From Bacteroidales bacterium (GTDB taxonomy: Bacteria > Bacteroidota > Bacteroidia > Bacteroidales > UBA4181), in NCBI GenBank assembly GCA_031260845.1, contig JAISKR010000172.1:1-5837 (forward strand): a stretch of DNA of 5,837 nt. The letters are read 5' to 3'. The notes under the pieces are model-generated. The model saw only the letters and a program-made list of their open reading frames with translations, was not told the DNA's origin and searched no databases. Positions 1 through 5,831 of the stretch are shown one piece after another. Each line of letters opens with the position of its first letter. Positions within the stretch are counted from its first letter, which is position 1. Both the position numbers and the translations under genes were made by a program.

Positions 1-603
1 ATGGCAAGATATACCGGACCAAAAACCAAAATAGCAAGAAAATTCGGCGAGGCAATTTTCGGACCCGATAAAAATTACGATCGGAAACCACATCCTCCGG
101 GACAGCACGGTAATTCCAAAGGACACAAAAAGACTTCGGAATATGGCGTTCAGTTGAAGGAAAAGCAAAAGGCGAAATATACCTACGGCGTGTTGGAACG
201 CCAGTTTTCCAACTTATTCGACAAAGCCCACCGCAGCCACGGCGTTACCGGTGAAGTGCTTCTTCAACTTCTGGAATCGCGTTTAGACAATGTAGTGTAT
301 CGCTTGGGCATAGCGCCTTCGCGTCCTGCCGCCCGTCAATTGGTGACACACAGTCACATCGTAGTGAACGGTGAAGTGGTGAACGTACCGTCCTATCAAG
401 TAAAGAGCGGTCACACTGTCGGCGTCCGCGAACGTTCCAAGTCATTGGAAGTAATTACCAACTCTGTTGGTCGCCAGTCGCGTTATTCGTGGTTGGAATG
501 GAATGTAGGCGAGTTATCGGGCAAGTTTTTAAACGTTCCCGAGCGTGCTGATATTCCTGAAAATATTAAGGAACAACTGATTGTAGAATTGTATTCAAAA
601 TAA
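1..603 (+). CDS. rpsD: 30S ribosomal protein S4
   Basis: Primary 16S rRNA-binding protein that helps nucleate assembly of the 30S subunit. The 200-residue product has the family's usual length and is complete, beginning with [10 protein letters not shown] at the first base of the window. The N-terminal S4 region covers about residues 1-92. The S4 RNA-binding domain follows at about 93-156, with [10 protein letters not shown] (94-103), ARQLV (111-115) and [14 protein letters not shown] (121-134). The C-terminus ends in the typical LIVELYSK. The protein contains no cysteine, so it is the zinc-free form, lacking the N-terminal Cys4 motif found in some other bacteria. It lies 8 bp upstream of rpoA, the order expected for the alpha operon. 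In E. coli S4 represses translation of this operon; nothing here shows whether that applies in this lineage. The upstream genes and promoter lie outside the window. Confidence 0.98.
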   Translation: MARYTGPKTKIARKFGEAIFGPDKNYDRKPHPPGQHGNSKGHKKTSEYGVQLKEKQKAKYTYGVLERQFSNLFDKAHRSHGVTGEVLLQLLESRLDNVVYRLGIAPSRPAARQLVTHSHIVVNGEVVNVPSYQVKSGHTVGVRERSKSLEVITNSVGRQSRYSWLEWNVGELSGKFLNVPERADIPENIKEQLIVELYSK

Positions 604-611
604 AACATAAC

Positions 612-1607
612 ATGGCGATTTTAGCTTTTCAAAAACCCGATAAGGTGGTTATGCTCGAAGTAGATGACAAGCATGGCAAATTCGAGTTCAGACCGCTGGA
701 ACCCGGTTTCGGGGTTACAGTAGGTAATGCTTTGCGCAGAATTTTGCTGTCATCGCTGGATGGGTTTGCCATCACCAAAATCAAGATAGACGGTGTGGAA
801 CATGAGTTTTCCGCAGTTCCCGGCATTGTGGAAGACGTCACCGAAATAGTACTAAACCTGAAACAAATTCGCCTGAAACGAATTGCCGAAGAAACCGAGA
901 ACGAAACCATTCATTTGGTGCTCAACGGTCAAACCCAATTTAAAGCCGGCGATTTGGACAAGTTCCTTGTTGGTTTCAAGGTGTTGAATCCCGATTTGCT
1001 TATCTGCACGATGGAAAGCAATGTCAAACTGCAAATGCGGATTGATATTGAAAAAGGGCGCGGATACGTACCTGCTGAGGAAAACAGACCGGCGGACGCC
1101 GAAATAGGACTGATAGCGATTGACTCTATCTTTACGCCTATGAAGAATGTCCAGTATCATGTCGAAAATTACCGCGTAGAACAAAAAACGGACTACGAAA
1201 AATTGGTAATTGAATTGGATACAGACGGCTCTGTTCATCCCAAAGATGCGCTCAAAGAAGCAGCCAAAATCCTGATTCACCATTTCATGCTTTTTTCCGA
1301 CGAGAAGATTACGCTCGAAGTAGAAGAAAAGAAGCCGACGGATGAGTTTGATGAAGAAATTATCAAAATGCGTTCGCAGTTGAAGACCAAATTAACGGAT
1401 ATGGATCTTTCGGTCAGGGCGCTCAATTGTCTGAAAGCCGCCGAAGTGGAAACTTTGGGCGATTTGGTAAAATTCAGTAAAAATGATTTGTTGAAATTCC
1501 GTAATTTCGGTAAGAAATCGTTGACCGAATTGGATGAACTGTTAGAAAGCATGAATCTGAATTTCGGAATGGATATTAATAAGTATAAATTAGATAAGGA
1601 ATTATAA
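612..1607 (+). CDS. rpoA: DNA-directed RNA polymerase subunit alpha
   Basis: Alpha subunit of RNA polymerase: its dimer is the scaffold for beta and beta' assembly, and its C-terminal domain contacts DNA and activators. The 331-residue product is full length. The N-terminal domain (about 1-235) contains the assembly signature [11 protein letters not shown] (38-48), [14 protein letters not shown] (185-198) and [11 protein letters not shown] (215-225). An acidic linker (about 236-262) leads to the C-terminal domain, with [20 protein letters not shown] (266-285) and [10 protein letters not shown] (298-307). R269 aligns with E. coli R265, the main residue for UP-element contact, so DNA binding by this domain should be retained. 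The tail [10 protein letters not shown] is typical of Bacteroidota. The start at 612 gives the family N-terminus [12 protein letters not shown]. It lies between rpsD (8 bp) and rplQ (9 bp), with no sign of a promoter in either gap. Confidence 0.99.
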   Translation: MAILAFQKPDKVVMLEVDDKHGKFEFRPLEPGFGVTVGNALRRILLSSLDGFAITKIKIDGVEHEFSAVPGIVEDVTEIVLNLKQIRLKRIAEETENETIHLVLNGQTQFKAGDLDKFLVGFKVLNPDLLICTMESNVKLQMRIDIEKGRGYVPAEENRPADAEIGLIAIDSIFTPMKNVQYHVENYRVEQKTDYEKLVIELDTDGSVHPKDALKEAAKILIHHFMLFSDEKITLEVEEKKPTDEFDEEIIKMRSQLKTKLTDMDLSVRALNCLKAAEVETLGDLVKFSKNDLLKFRNFGKKSLTELDELLESMNLNFGMDINKYKLDKEL

Positions 1608-1616
1608 GATAAGATA

Positions 1617-2273
1617 ATGAGACACGCAAAAAAGAATAATCATCTTGGACGCACCAACACGCATCGTTATGCGATGCTGTCGAACATGGCGTCTTCGTTG
1701 ATCAAGCACAAACGCATCTCTACTACCTTAGCCAAAGCAAAAGCATTGCGGGTATATGTAGAACCGTTGATTACACGTGCGAAAGAAGACACTACCCATT
1801 CACGCCGTGTGGTGTTCGGGTATTTGCAGGACAAAGACGCCGTAACGGAATTGTTCAGAGACGTTTCCACCAAAATTGCGGATCGTCCGGGCGGTTACAC
1901 CCGCATACTGAAAACGGGATTCCGTCAAGGCGACGATGCCGAAACCTGTATCATCGAATTGGTAGATTACAACCAGAATATGTTGGATGCTAAGGAAAGC
2001 AAGAGTAAGACTGCTACCACGCGCAGAAGTCGTCGCGGAGGCAAGAAAACTGCCGATGCTGCCGCAGCGCCTGCCGCCGAAACAACAACGGGCGAAGTTG
2101 CCAAACCTAAAAAAGCAGCGAAACCCAAAGTAGAAGTTGAAGAAGCAAAAGTTGTGGAAGAAGCAGAAATTGTTGAAGAAGCAAAAGTTGTCGAAGAAGT
2201 AAAAATTGTCGAAGAAGTAAAAGATGAAGCGCCGGAAGAAACCGCACCGGAGGCTGAAAAAACAGAAGAATAA
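1617..2273 (+). CDS. rplQ: 50S ribosomal protein L17 with long repeat-rich C-terminal tail
   Basis: Large-subunit ribosomal protein located near the peptide exit tunnel. The conserved L17 domain fills residues 1 to about 120: [12 protein letters not shown] at the start, [19 protein letters not shown] (27-45), the signature RPGGYTRI (90-97) and IIELVDYN (112-119). After it comes an extension of about 95 residues absent from the roughly 127-residue E. coli protein. This has a basic, Thr/Arg/Lys-rich linker (126-147), an Ala/Thr segment, a second Lys/Ala patch (163-171) and an acidic end (172-218) built on VVEEAK-like hexads. Extensions of L17 are common in Bacteroidota, but this one seems long (inference from memory of the family). 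The tail should be flexible and probably projects from the ribosome; its function is unknown. It is the last gene of the rpsD-rpoA-rplQ unit and is followed by a terminator. Confidence 0.97.
   Translation: MRHAKKNNHLGRTNTHRYAMLSNMASSLIKHKRISTTLAKAKALRVYVEPLITRAKEDTTHSRRVVFGYLQDKDAVTELFRDVSTKIADRPGGYTRILKTGFRQGDDAETCIIELVDYNQNMLDAKESKSKTATTRRSRRGGKKTADAAAAPAAETTTGEVAKPKKAAKPKVEVEEAKVVEEAEIVEEAKVVEEVKIVEEVKDEAPEETAPEAEKTEE
2142..2213 (+). repeat. 18-bp tandem repeat coding the L17 acidic tail
   Basis: Four consecutive 18-bp units start at 2142, 2160, 2178 and 2196, with the consensus GAAGCAAAAGTTGTCGAA. They encode [18 protein letters not shown] and E-V-K-I-V-E. A partial fifth unit begins at 2214 and a more diverged one precedes at 2124. 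Units differ at only a few bases, suggesting fairly recent expansion. The 18-bp period keeps the reading frame, so copy-number change would lengthen or shorten the tail by six residues without breaking the gene. Confidence 0.9.
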
Positions 2274-2290
2274 GTTTAATCATGATGCGA

Positions 2291-2322
2291 AGAGAGGCGG
2301 CAGCAATGTCGCCTCTTTTTTT
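2291..2322 (+). terminator. Intrinsic terminator after rplQ
   Basis: The left arm AGAGGCGGC (2293-2301) pairs with GTCGCCTCT (2308-2316) around a 6-base loop, AGCAAT. This is a 9-bp GC-rich stem with one G-U pair, followed directly by a run of T (2316-2322). It is a textbook Rho-independent terminator, 18 bp after the rplQ stop, and marks the end of the ribosomal protein operon. Confidence 0.9.
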
Positions 2323-2354
2323 AGTATGGTAAATCTATAAAATCACTATCTTTG
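2321..2354 (+). promoter_or_regulatory. Bacteroidota-type promoter for the retropepsin gene cluster
   Basis: TATCTTTG at 2347-2354 matches the Bacteroidota -7 element TAnnTTTG exactly. The upstream -33 element (consensus TTTG or TTG, roughly 19-21 bp away) is weak: the best candidate is TTAG at 2321-2324, 22 bp upstream, at the end of the terminator T-run. Transcription would begin near 2359-2362, giving a leader of about 10 bases before the ATG at 2371. Its place directly behind a terminator supports the call. The -7 element is seen directly; the -33 element is uncertain. Confidence 0.65.
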
Positions 2355-2370
2355 TCCCAAATAAAACGGC

Positions 2371-2793
2371 ATGAAAATCGTTATTCCATTTGAAGTTGTC
2401 ACTCTTGGCGAAGAAAACAGTTATCACCTGCTCGTGCGCGGGAAACTGAACGGCAAACCGTGCGATTTACTGATAGATACCGGTGCATCGCAAACCGTTT
2501 TCGACATTGCTCTCATCCCCGAATTGCCGAAAAAAGACCAGCCCGACATTCAGTCATCGGGCATCAACGCCGGCGAGATGGTGACAGGTTTCGGCATCGT
2601 CACCCGGTTTAAGTTAGGCGAACTGAAACTCAAAGACTGGCGGGTGGTGCTGATGGACATGAATCACGTGAACGGCATCTATCAACGGTTTTCATCCAAA
2701 AAAATATCGGGATTGATAGGAAGTGACTTTTTGCTGCGCTACAATGCAGTAATTAATTATAAAAAACGGCATTTGGTATTGAGAACATCATGA
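2371..2793 (+). CDS. Small retropepsin-like aspartyl protease
   Basis: Predicted single-domain aspartyl protease of the retropepsin-like fold (clan AA). The 140-residue product has the catalytic motif LLIDTGASQTVF (33-44) with D36 as the presumed catalytic aspartate, a glycine-containing stretch that could form the flap (about 64-76), and the second hydrophobic-Gly signature GLIGSDFLLRYNAVINY (114-130). One such domain carries one catalytic Asp, so a homodimer is expected from family knowledge. No signal peptide or membrane segment is visible, so it should be cytoplasmic. The start at 2371 follows the TAnnTTTG promoter closely and begins just before the first beta strands of the fold. It is the first gene of the cluster, and its stop overlaps the next start (ATGA at 2790-2793), suggesting translational coupling. 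The substrate is unknown. A non-proteolytic member of the fold is possible, but the intact DTGAS argues for activity. Confidence 0.85.
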   Translation: MKIVIPFEVVTLGEENSYHLLVRGKLNGKPCDLLIDTGASQTVFDIALIPELPKKDQPDIQSSGINAGEMVTGFGIVTRFKLGELKLKDWRVVLMDMNHVNGIYQRFSSKKISGLIGSDFLLRYNAVINYKKRHLVLRTS

Positions 2794-3533
2794 AAGTAAT
2801 AACACATATCGGACATCGTTTTTCAGGAATGCTTCTTTGGCTGGAAGAACATTCCATCGGCATCTTGGCGACCATTGCCGTGCATTTGCTGCTCGTTTCC
2901 ATCGCTTTGATACTGAAAATAACAGCCATCACAGAAGGTGAATATCTCATCATCATGGACAGTTCGCAGATAATGGACGAGCCGGAGCAAACGGAGGTGG
3001 CACAGGAAACTGCGCAGGAGTTCATTCAACAGATGAACGAGGAGTACAATATCCGCAATGTGCCGGTGAACACAGCCGAAAAACGGGCGGTGGAAAATAT
3101 CGACCGGATGGTGAAGGACATCAAAACGGAGATGAACATCGTTGACCCGCCGGAGCCTGCCGAAGAAGCGGCGCAGGAAAAAGAGGAGAAAGCGGCGCAG
3201 ATTTACGATGAAAAATATCCCGAAAACGCAATGGGCGAAAGAACAATTTATAAGGGACCCACAACGGTGTCATACGAATTGAGCGACCGACGGCATACAT
3301 GGATGCCTGTGCCGGTGTATAAATGCCCGGGACAAGGCAGGATAGTAATGGACATAGTGGTGAACCGCAGAGGATACGTCATTCAGGCGGAAGTCAATAA
3401 AGCGCTGTCGGATTCAGACCCTTGCCTGATAGACGCCGCCAAACGCGACGCCGAACGGTCGCGCTTCAATGAATCCCCGTCGTCGCCTGTCAAACAGCAG
3501 GGAAGCATCACTTACAGTTTTGTGGCACAATAA
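2790..3533 (+). CDS. Membrane-anchored protein with TonB-C-like domain
   Basis: Likely TonB-family protein. The 247-residue product has a short cytoplasmic N-terminus, a single hydrophobic segment at about 23-45 (GILATIAVHLLLVSIALIL, 24-42), and a long charged region (about 60-150) rich in Glu, Gln and Ala. A C-terminal domain (about 184-246) follows the TonB-C pattern: GRIVMDIVVNRRGYVIQAEV (183-202), then PCLIDAAKRDAERSRF (211-226) and a final strand, GSITYSFVAQ. Canonical TonB proteins span the periplasm with a Pro/Lys-rich linker; here it is mostly acidic and probably helical, with only short PP or PxP pieces (120-123, 172-175). The motor partners ExbB and ExbD are not in the window. The start overlaps the protease stop by 4 bp, and the kinase starts 10 bp downstream. 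Whether it energises outer-membrane transport or has a structural role cannot be told. The family call is fairly sure, the function is not. Confidence 0.72.
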   Translation: MKVITHIGHRFSGMLLWLEEHSIGILATIAVHLLLVSIALILKITAITEGEYLIIMDSSQIMDEPEQTEVAQETAQEFIQQMNEEYNIRNVPVNTAEKRAVENIDRMVKDIKTEMNIVDPPEPAEEAAQEKEEKAAQIYDEKYPENAMGERTIYKGPTTVSYELSDRRHTWMPVPVYKCPGQGRIVMDIVVNRRGYVIQAEVNKALSDSDPCLIDAAKRDAERSRFNESPSSPVKQQGSITYSFVAQ

Positions 3534-3543
3534 ACCGATTGAA

Positions 3544-4392
3544 ATGATACTCATAGCAGACAGCGGTTCCAGCAAGACAACATGGTGTTTGACCGACCAA
3601 TCAGGCGTCGTGAAAGAATTTAGCACCCAAGGATACAATCCCTGTTATCCGGGTAGCGAAGCGCTTTCTGACATTCTGAAACCTAATCTGCCTGCCGGCT
3701 TTGACCTCAATAAGGTCACAAAAGTGGCATTTTACGGGGCAGGCGTATTTGAAGACAAATACAGTGTGATTGAACAGGCAATGCAGCCCCTTTTCCCTCA
3801 TGCCAAAATAGACGCAGCAACGGATTTGACAGGCTCTGCACACGCCTTGCTGGGACATGACAGCGGTTTTGCCGCTATATTAGGCACAGGCGCCAATTCC
3901 TGCCTCTACGACGGAACGAAAATCACCTGTCAGGTGAAACCCTTGGGCTTCCTGCTTGGCGACGAAGGCAGTGGCGCTTATATGGGCAAACGCCTCATTG
4001 TAGCGTATCTTCGCAAATATATGCCCGATGACGTTCGCAAAGCGTTTGAGGAAACCTGCCGGATGACGGATGAAGAGTTGATAACTCAGGTGTATTCCAA
4101 GCCGATGCCCAACAATTTTTGCGCATCCTTCACACGTTTCCTCACAGGCGAATCGGCAGGACACGAATACTTGGAACAGCACATTATCCGCGATTCGTTT
4201 CGCGATTTTTTCAGCAATATCGTATCTCGCTACCCGACATACAGGCAATATACATTCAACTGCGTGGGGTCTGTCGGATGGATTTTCAGACAGGCGCTGA
4301 CCGAAGTGGCGGAGGAATACGGTATGCAAACCGGAAATATCATCATCAGCCCCATGTCGGGATTGATGAAATATCATGAAATATCTGTTTAA
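3544..4392 (+). CDS. BadF/BadG-type ATPase, N-acetylglucosamine kinase-like
   Basis: Predicted ATP-dependent sugar kinase of the ASKHA (actin/hexokinase) fold, closest in pattern to N-acetylglucosamine kinases. The 282-residue product shows the phosphate-1 loop MILIADSGSSKTTWCL (1-16), a conserved ATDLTGSAHALLG (92-104) whose D94 fits the sugar-binding/catalytic Asp of GlcNAc kinases, the phosphate-2 loop ILGTGANSCLYDG (112-124), the GlcNAc-kinase-type GFLLGDEGSGAYMGKRL (135-151) and the adenosine motif CVGSVGWIFRQAL (240-252). The start at 3544 is preferred over the in-frame ATG at 3469 because the phosphate-1 strand begins at this methionine and the longer form would overlap the preceding gene by 65 bp. 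No signal peptide; cytoplasmic. A role in salvage of amino sugars from the cell wall is plausible, but the substrate (GlcNAc, MurNAc, glucosamine or another) is not settled. It lies 3 bp before ruvX. Confidence 0.85.
   Translation: MILIADSGSSKTTWCLTDQSGVVKEFSTQGYNPCYPGSEALSDILKPNLPAGFDLNKVTKVAFYGAGVFEDKYSVIEQAMQPLFPHAKIDAATDLTGSAHALLGHDSGFAAILGTGANSCLYDGTKITCQVKPLGFLLGDEGSGAYMGKRLIVAYLRKYMPDDVRKAFEETCRMTDEELITQVYSKPMPNNFCASFTRFLTGESAGHEYLEQHIIRDSFRDFFSNIVSRYPTYRQYTFNCVGSVGWIFRQALTEVAEEYGMQTGNIIISPMSGLMKYHEISV
4366..4385 (+). repeat. 10-bp tandem duplication at the kinase 3' end
   Basis: ATGAAATATC occurs twice without a gap, at 4366-4375 and 4376-4385. It encodes the last residues of the kinase, M-K-Y-H-E-I-S, just before V and the stop. 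Because 10 is not a multiple of 3, loss of one copy would change the reading frame of the kinase end. Confidence 0.9.
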
Positions 4393-4395
4393 AAT

Positions 4396-4815
4396 ATGGA
4401 ACGCATTCTTGCCATTGATTACGGACAAAAACGCACGGGAATAGCCGTGACCGACCCTCTGCAAATGATTGCAAGTGCATTGGAAACAGTGCCCACCGCG
4501 CAATTGATGGACTGGTTGCGGCAATACATGAGCCGCGAGCCGGTGGAGCGCATCATAGTTGGCGAGCCGGTGCATCTCAACGGCAATGTGTCGGACACGA
4601 TGACGCAATTTGTCACCCCTTTTGTCAATCGACTGCGAAAGAGTTTTCCCGACAAGGAGGTGATTTTGGTGGACGAGCGTTTCACCTCGAAATTAGCCGC
4701 TATGGCGATGCTCGAAGGCGGCATGAAGAAAAAAGAACGACAGGAAAAAGCCAATTTGGACAAGTTGAGTGCTACAATTTTACTGCAAGGATATTTGGAA
4801 ACATTGAAAAGATGA
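4396..4815 (+). CDS. ruvX: Holliday junction resolvase-like / pre-16S rRNA nuclease YqgF (RuvX)
   Basis: RNase H-fold nuclease of the YqgF family. In E. coli this protein matures the 5' end of 16S rRNA; it was first annotated as a Holliday junction resolvase. The 139-residue product has the usual length. Motifs are ERILAIDYGQKRTGIAVTD (2-20) with D8, IIVGEPVHLNG (53-63), the strongly conserved LVDERFTSKLA (91-101) with D93, and NLDKLSATILLQGYL (120-134) with D122. D8, D93 and D122 are the likely metal-binding acidic residues. Most family members have GxP with a hydrophobic residue where this one has GEP; that Glu57 is a minor oddity. The ATG at 4396 lies 3 bp after the kinase stop and gives a normal N-terminus. 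It is probably the last gene of the unit begun at 2371; its 3' end contains the hisG promoter. Confidence 0.93.
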   Translation: MERILAIDYGQKRTGIAVTDPLQMIASALETVPTAQLMDWLRQYMSREPVERIIVGEPVHLNGNVSDTMTQFVTPFVNRLRKSFPDKEVILVDERFTSKLAAMAMLEGGMKKKERQEKANLDKLSATILLQGYLETLKR

Positions 4816-4833
4816 AAACATTTCTTACTTTTG
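4803..4833 (+). promoter_or_regulatory. Bacteroidota-type promoter for hisG
   Basis: TACTTTTG at 4826-4833 matches the -7 element TAnnTTTG and is followed by C. An upstream ATTG at 4803-4806 supplies a -33 TTG at a 19-bp spacing, within the known range. The element starts in the last codons of ruvX. Predicted transcription start is about 4838-4841, leaving a very short leader before hisG and favouring the ATG at 4853 over that at 4844. No attenuator or histidine-rich leader peptide fits in this space. Confidence 0.7.
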
Positions 4834-4852
4834 CGGTCTTAAAATGAAAAAT

Positions 4853-5704
4853 ATGTTAAGAATCGCTGTTCAGGCAAAAGGACGCCTTTACGAAGAAACG
4901 ATGCACTTGCTCTCAGAGGCAGGCATCAGGTTGGAAACGAGCAAACGCACCCTGTTGATTCAGGCAAAGGACTTTCCGGTGGAAGTGTTGTTCCTTCGCG
5001 ACGATGATATTCCGCAGGCTGTTGCCGATGGCGCTGCCGACGCCGGTATTGTGGGCGAAAACGAATACGCGGAGCGCCGCAAAAAAGTGACGGTAGTGAA
5101 GCGTTTAGGGTTCAGCAAGTGCCGCTTGTCGCTGGCAATACCCAAAGACGAAACGTACAGCGGACCGCAATGGTTCAACGGCAAAGTGATTGCCACTTCC
5201 TACCCTGCCATATTGCAGGATTTCCTGACCACCAACAACATACAAGCCAACACGCACCTCATTTCCGGCTCGGTGGAGATTGCGCCCGGCATCGGTTTAG
5301 CCGACGCCATCTTCGACATTGTAAGTTCGGGCAGCACCTTGGTGAGCAACCATCTGAAAGAGGTGGAAACCGTGATGAAATCCGAAGCCCTGCTTATAGG
5401 ACACCCGCAATTGGCAGCCGACAAAAAAGCCATTTTAGACGAGTTGATTTTCAGGATAAATGCAGTACAAACCGCCGCCGGCAAGAAATACATCCTGCTG
5501 AATGCCCCCAACGACAAGATAGATGAAATCATCAGCGTGCTGCCCGGCATGAAAAGCCCATCCTTGCTGCCCTTGGCGCAGGAAGGATGGAGTTCGCTTC
5601 ATTCGGTCATCGAGGAAAAACATTTCTGGGAAATCATCGGCAAACTGAAAACGCTGGGCGCAGAGGGTATCCTGGTAATACCTATCGAAAAAATGATTTT
5701 GTAA
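4853..5704 (+). CDS. hisG: ATP phosphoribosyltransferase, long form
   Basis: Catalyses the first and committed step of histidine synthesis, joining ATP and PRPP to give N1-(5-phosphoribosyl)-ATP. The 283-residue product is the long, self-sufficient type. The catalytic lobes (1 to about 210) carry LRIAVQAKGRL (2-12), VLFLRDDDIP (45-54), GIVGENE (65-71), LGFSKCRLSLAIPK (85-98), the PRPP-binding signature GLADAIFDIVSSGSTLVSN (148-166), and MKSEALLIG (175-183). A C-terminal ACT-like regulatory domain (about 212-283) ends in EGILVIPIEKMIL, so feedback inhibition by histidine is expected and a HisZ partner should not be needed. The ATG at 4853 is chosen because it gives the family N-terminus MLRIAVQ and suits the promoter; an in-frame ATG at 4844 would add MKN. 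Other his genes are not in the window but may follow. No clear intrinsic terminator follows the stop. Confidence 0.96.
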   Translation: MLRIAVQAKGRLYEETMHLLSEAGIRLETSKRTLLIQAKDFPVEVLFLRDDDIPQAVADGAADAGIVGENEYAERRKKVTVVKRLGFSKCRLSLAIPKDETYSGPQWFNGKVIATSYPAILQDFLTTNNIQANTHLISGSVEIAPGIGLADAIFDIVSSGSTLVSNHLKEVETVMKSEALLIGHPQLAADKKAILDELIFRINAVQTAAGKKYILLNAPNDKIDEIISVLPGMKSPSLLPLAQEGWSSLHSVIEEKHFWEIIGKLKTLGAEGILVIPIEKMIL

Positions 5705-5732
5705 ACAACCCATAAACAGCCGTTATGCAATG

Positions 5733-5776
5733 GTGATACAGTTGTGATACTATAGTGATACTATAGTGATTCATTG
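5733..5776. repeat. Four tandem 11-bp units downstream of hisG
   Basis: Units begin at 5733, 5744, 5755 and 5766: GTGATACAGTT, GTGATACTATA, GTGATACTATA and GTGATTCATTG. The two central units are identical and the first 5 bases (GTGAT) are kept in all four. Each central junction makes the 8-bp palindrome ACTATAGT (5749-5756 and 5760-5767). The 11-bp period is close to one helical turn, so equivalent bases face the same side of the DNA. The array is non-coding and starts 28 bp after the hisG stop. A protein-binding array is one reading; a simple slippage-born satellite is the other. Confidence 0.8.
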
Positions 5777-5789
5777 TACCTTACGACGA

Positions 5790-5831
5790 TTTTATGCAGA
5801 TTCATTAATCGACTAATAGATTTGCATAAAA
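5790..5831. repeat. Long imperfect palindrome near the window end
   Basis: TTTTATGCA (5790-5798) and TGCATAAAA (5823-5831) are perfect 9-bp inverted arms. Pairing continues inward through 5799-5802 with 5819-5822 (two G-T pairs), one mismatch, then ATTA (5804-5807) with TAAT (5814-5817), leaving a 6-base loop. In total about 17 pairs, AT-rich. No T-run follows the right arm, so it is not a standard terminator for hisG. It overlaps a promoter core at 5817-5824, which makes an operator or DNA cruciform-type site more likely. Confidence 0.6.
5817..5824 (+). promoter_or_regulatory. Possible -7 promoter element for a gene beyond the window
   Basis: TAGATTTG matches TAnnTTTG and is followed by C, as in strong Bacteroidota promoters. 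No good TTG is seen 19-21 bp upstream; the nearest T-rich stretch is TTTT at 5790-5793, 23 bp away. It would start transcription near 5829-5832, probably for a + strand gene just outside the window. The match is short and rests on the -7 element alone. Confidence 0.4.

Larger units (their letters stand above)
5723..5829. repeat. 8-bp inverted repeat TTATGCAA/TTGCATAA flanking the 11-bp array
   Basis: TTATGCAA at 5723-5730 is matched by its exact reverse complement TTGCATAA at 5822-5829. The two copies enclose the 11-bp array and most of the palindrome. A third copy of the core, TTATGCA, lies at 5792-5798 in direct orientation. The 8-bp match does not extend further at either end. It could be a repeated binding motif or the ends of a small non-autonomous element; the short arms make the second reading weak. 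Confidence 0.45.

Noticed and set aside
852..1283. Open frame on the - strand (143 codons) opposite rpoA
   Set aside because: Fully antisense to conserved rpoA sequence, with no recognisable family and no promoter evidence.
3469..3543. Upstream ATG extending the kinase by 25 residues
   Set aside because: The extension overlaps the end of the TonB-like gene by 65 bp and has low-complexity Arg/Ser content; the family N-terminus begins at the ATG at 3544.
3880..4608. Long open frame on the - strand (242 codons) opposite the kinase and ruvX
   Set aside because: It lies antisense to two genes with clear conserved motifs, spans their junction, has no recognisable domain and shows biased His/Arg/Cys composition typical of a shadow frame.
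3544..4815. Kinase and RuvX as a fused or related functional pair because both have RNase H-like folds
   Set aside because: The shared fold is very ancient and the motifs are clearly of two separate families; adjacency alone does not show a joint function.
5119..5526. Second + strand frame (135 codons) inside hisG
   Set aside because: It is an out-of-frame overlap of a well-conserved enzyme, with no domain and Arg/His/Gln-rich composition.
5733..5776. CRISPR array
   Set aside because: The 11-bp units are directly adjacent with no spacers and no cas genes are present.
5790..5831. Intrinsic terminator of hisG
   Set aside because: The stem is AT-rich, starts about 85 bp after the stop, and is followed by AAAAG/GTG rather than a T-run on the + strand.
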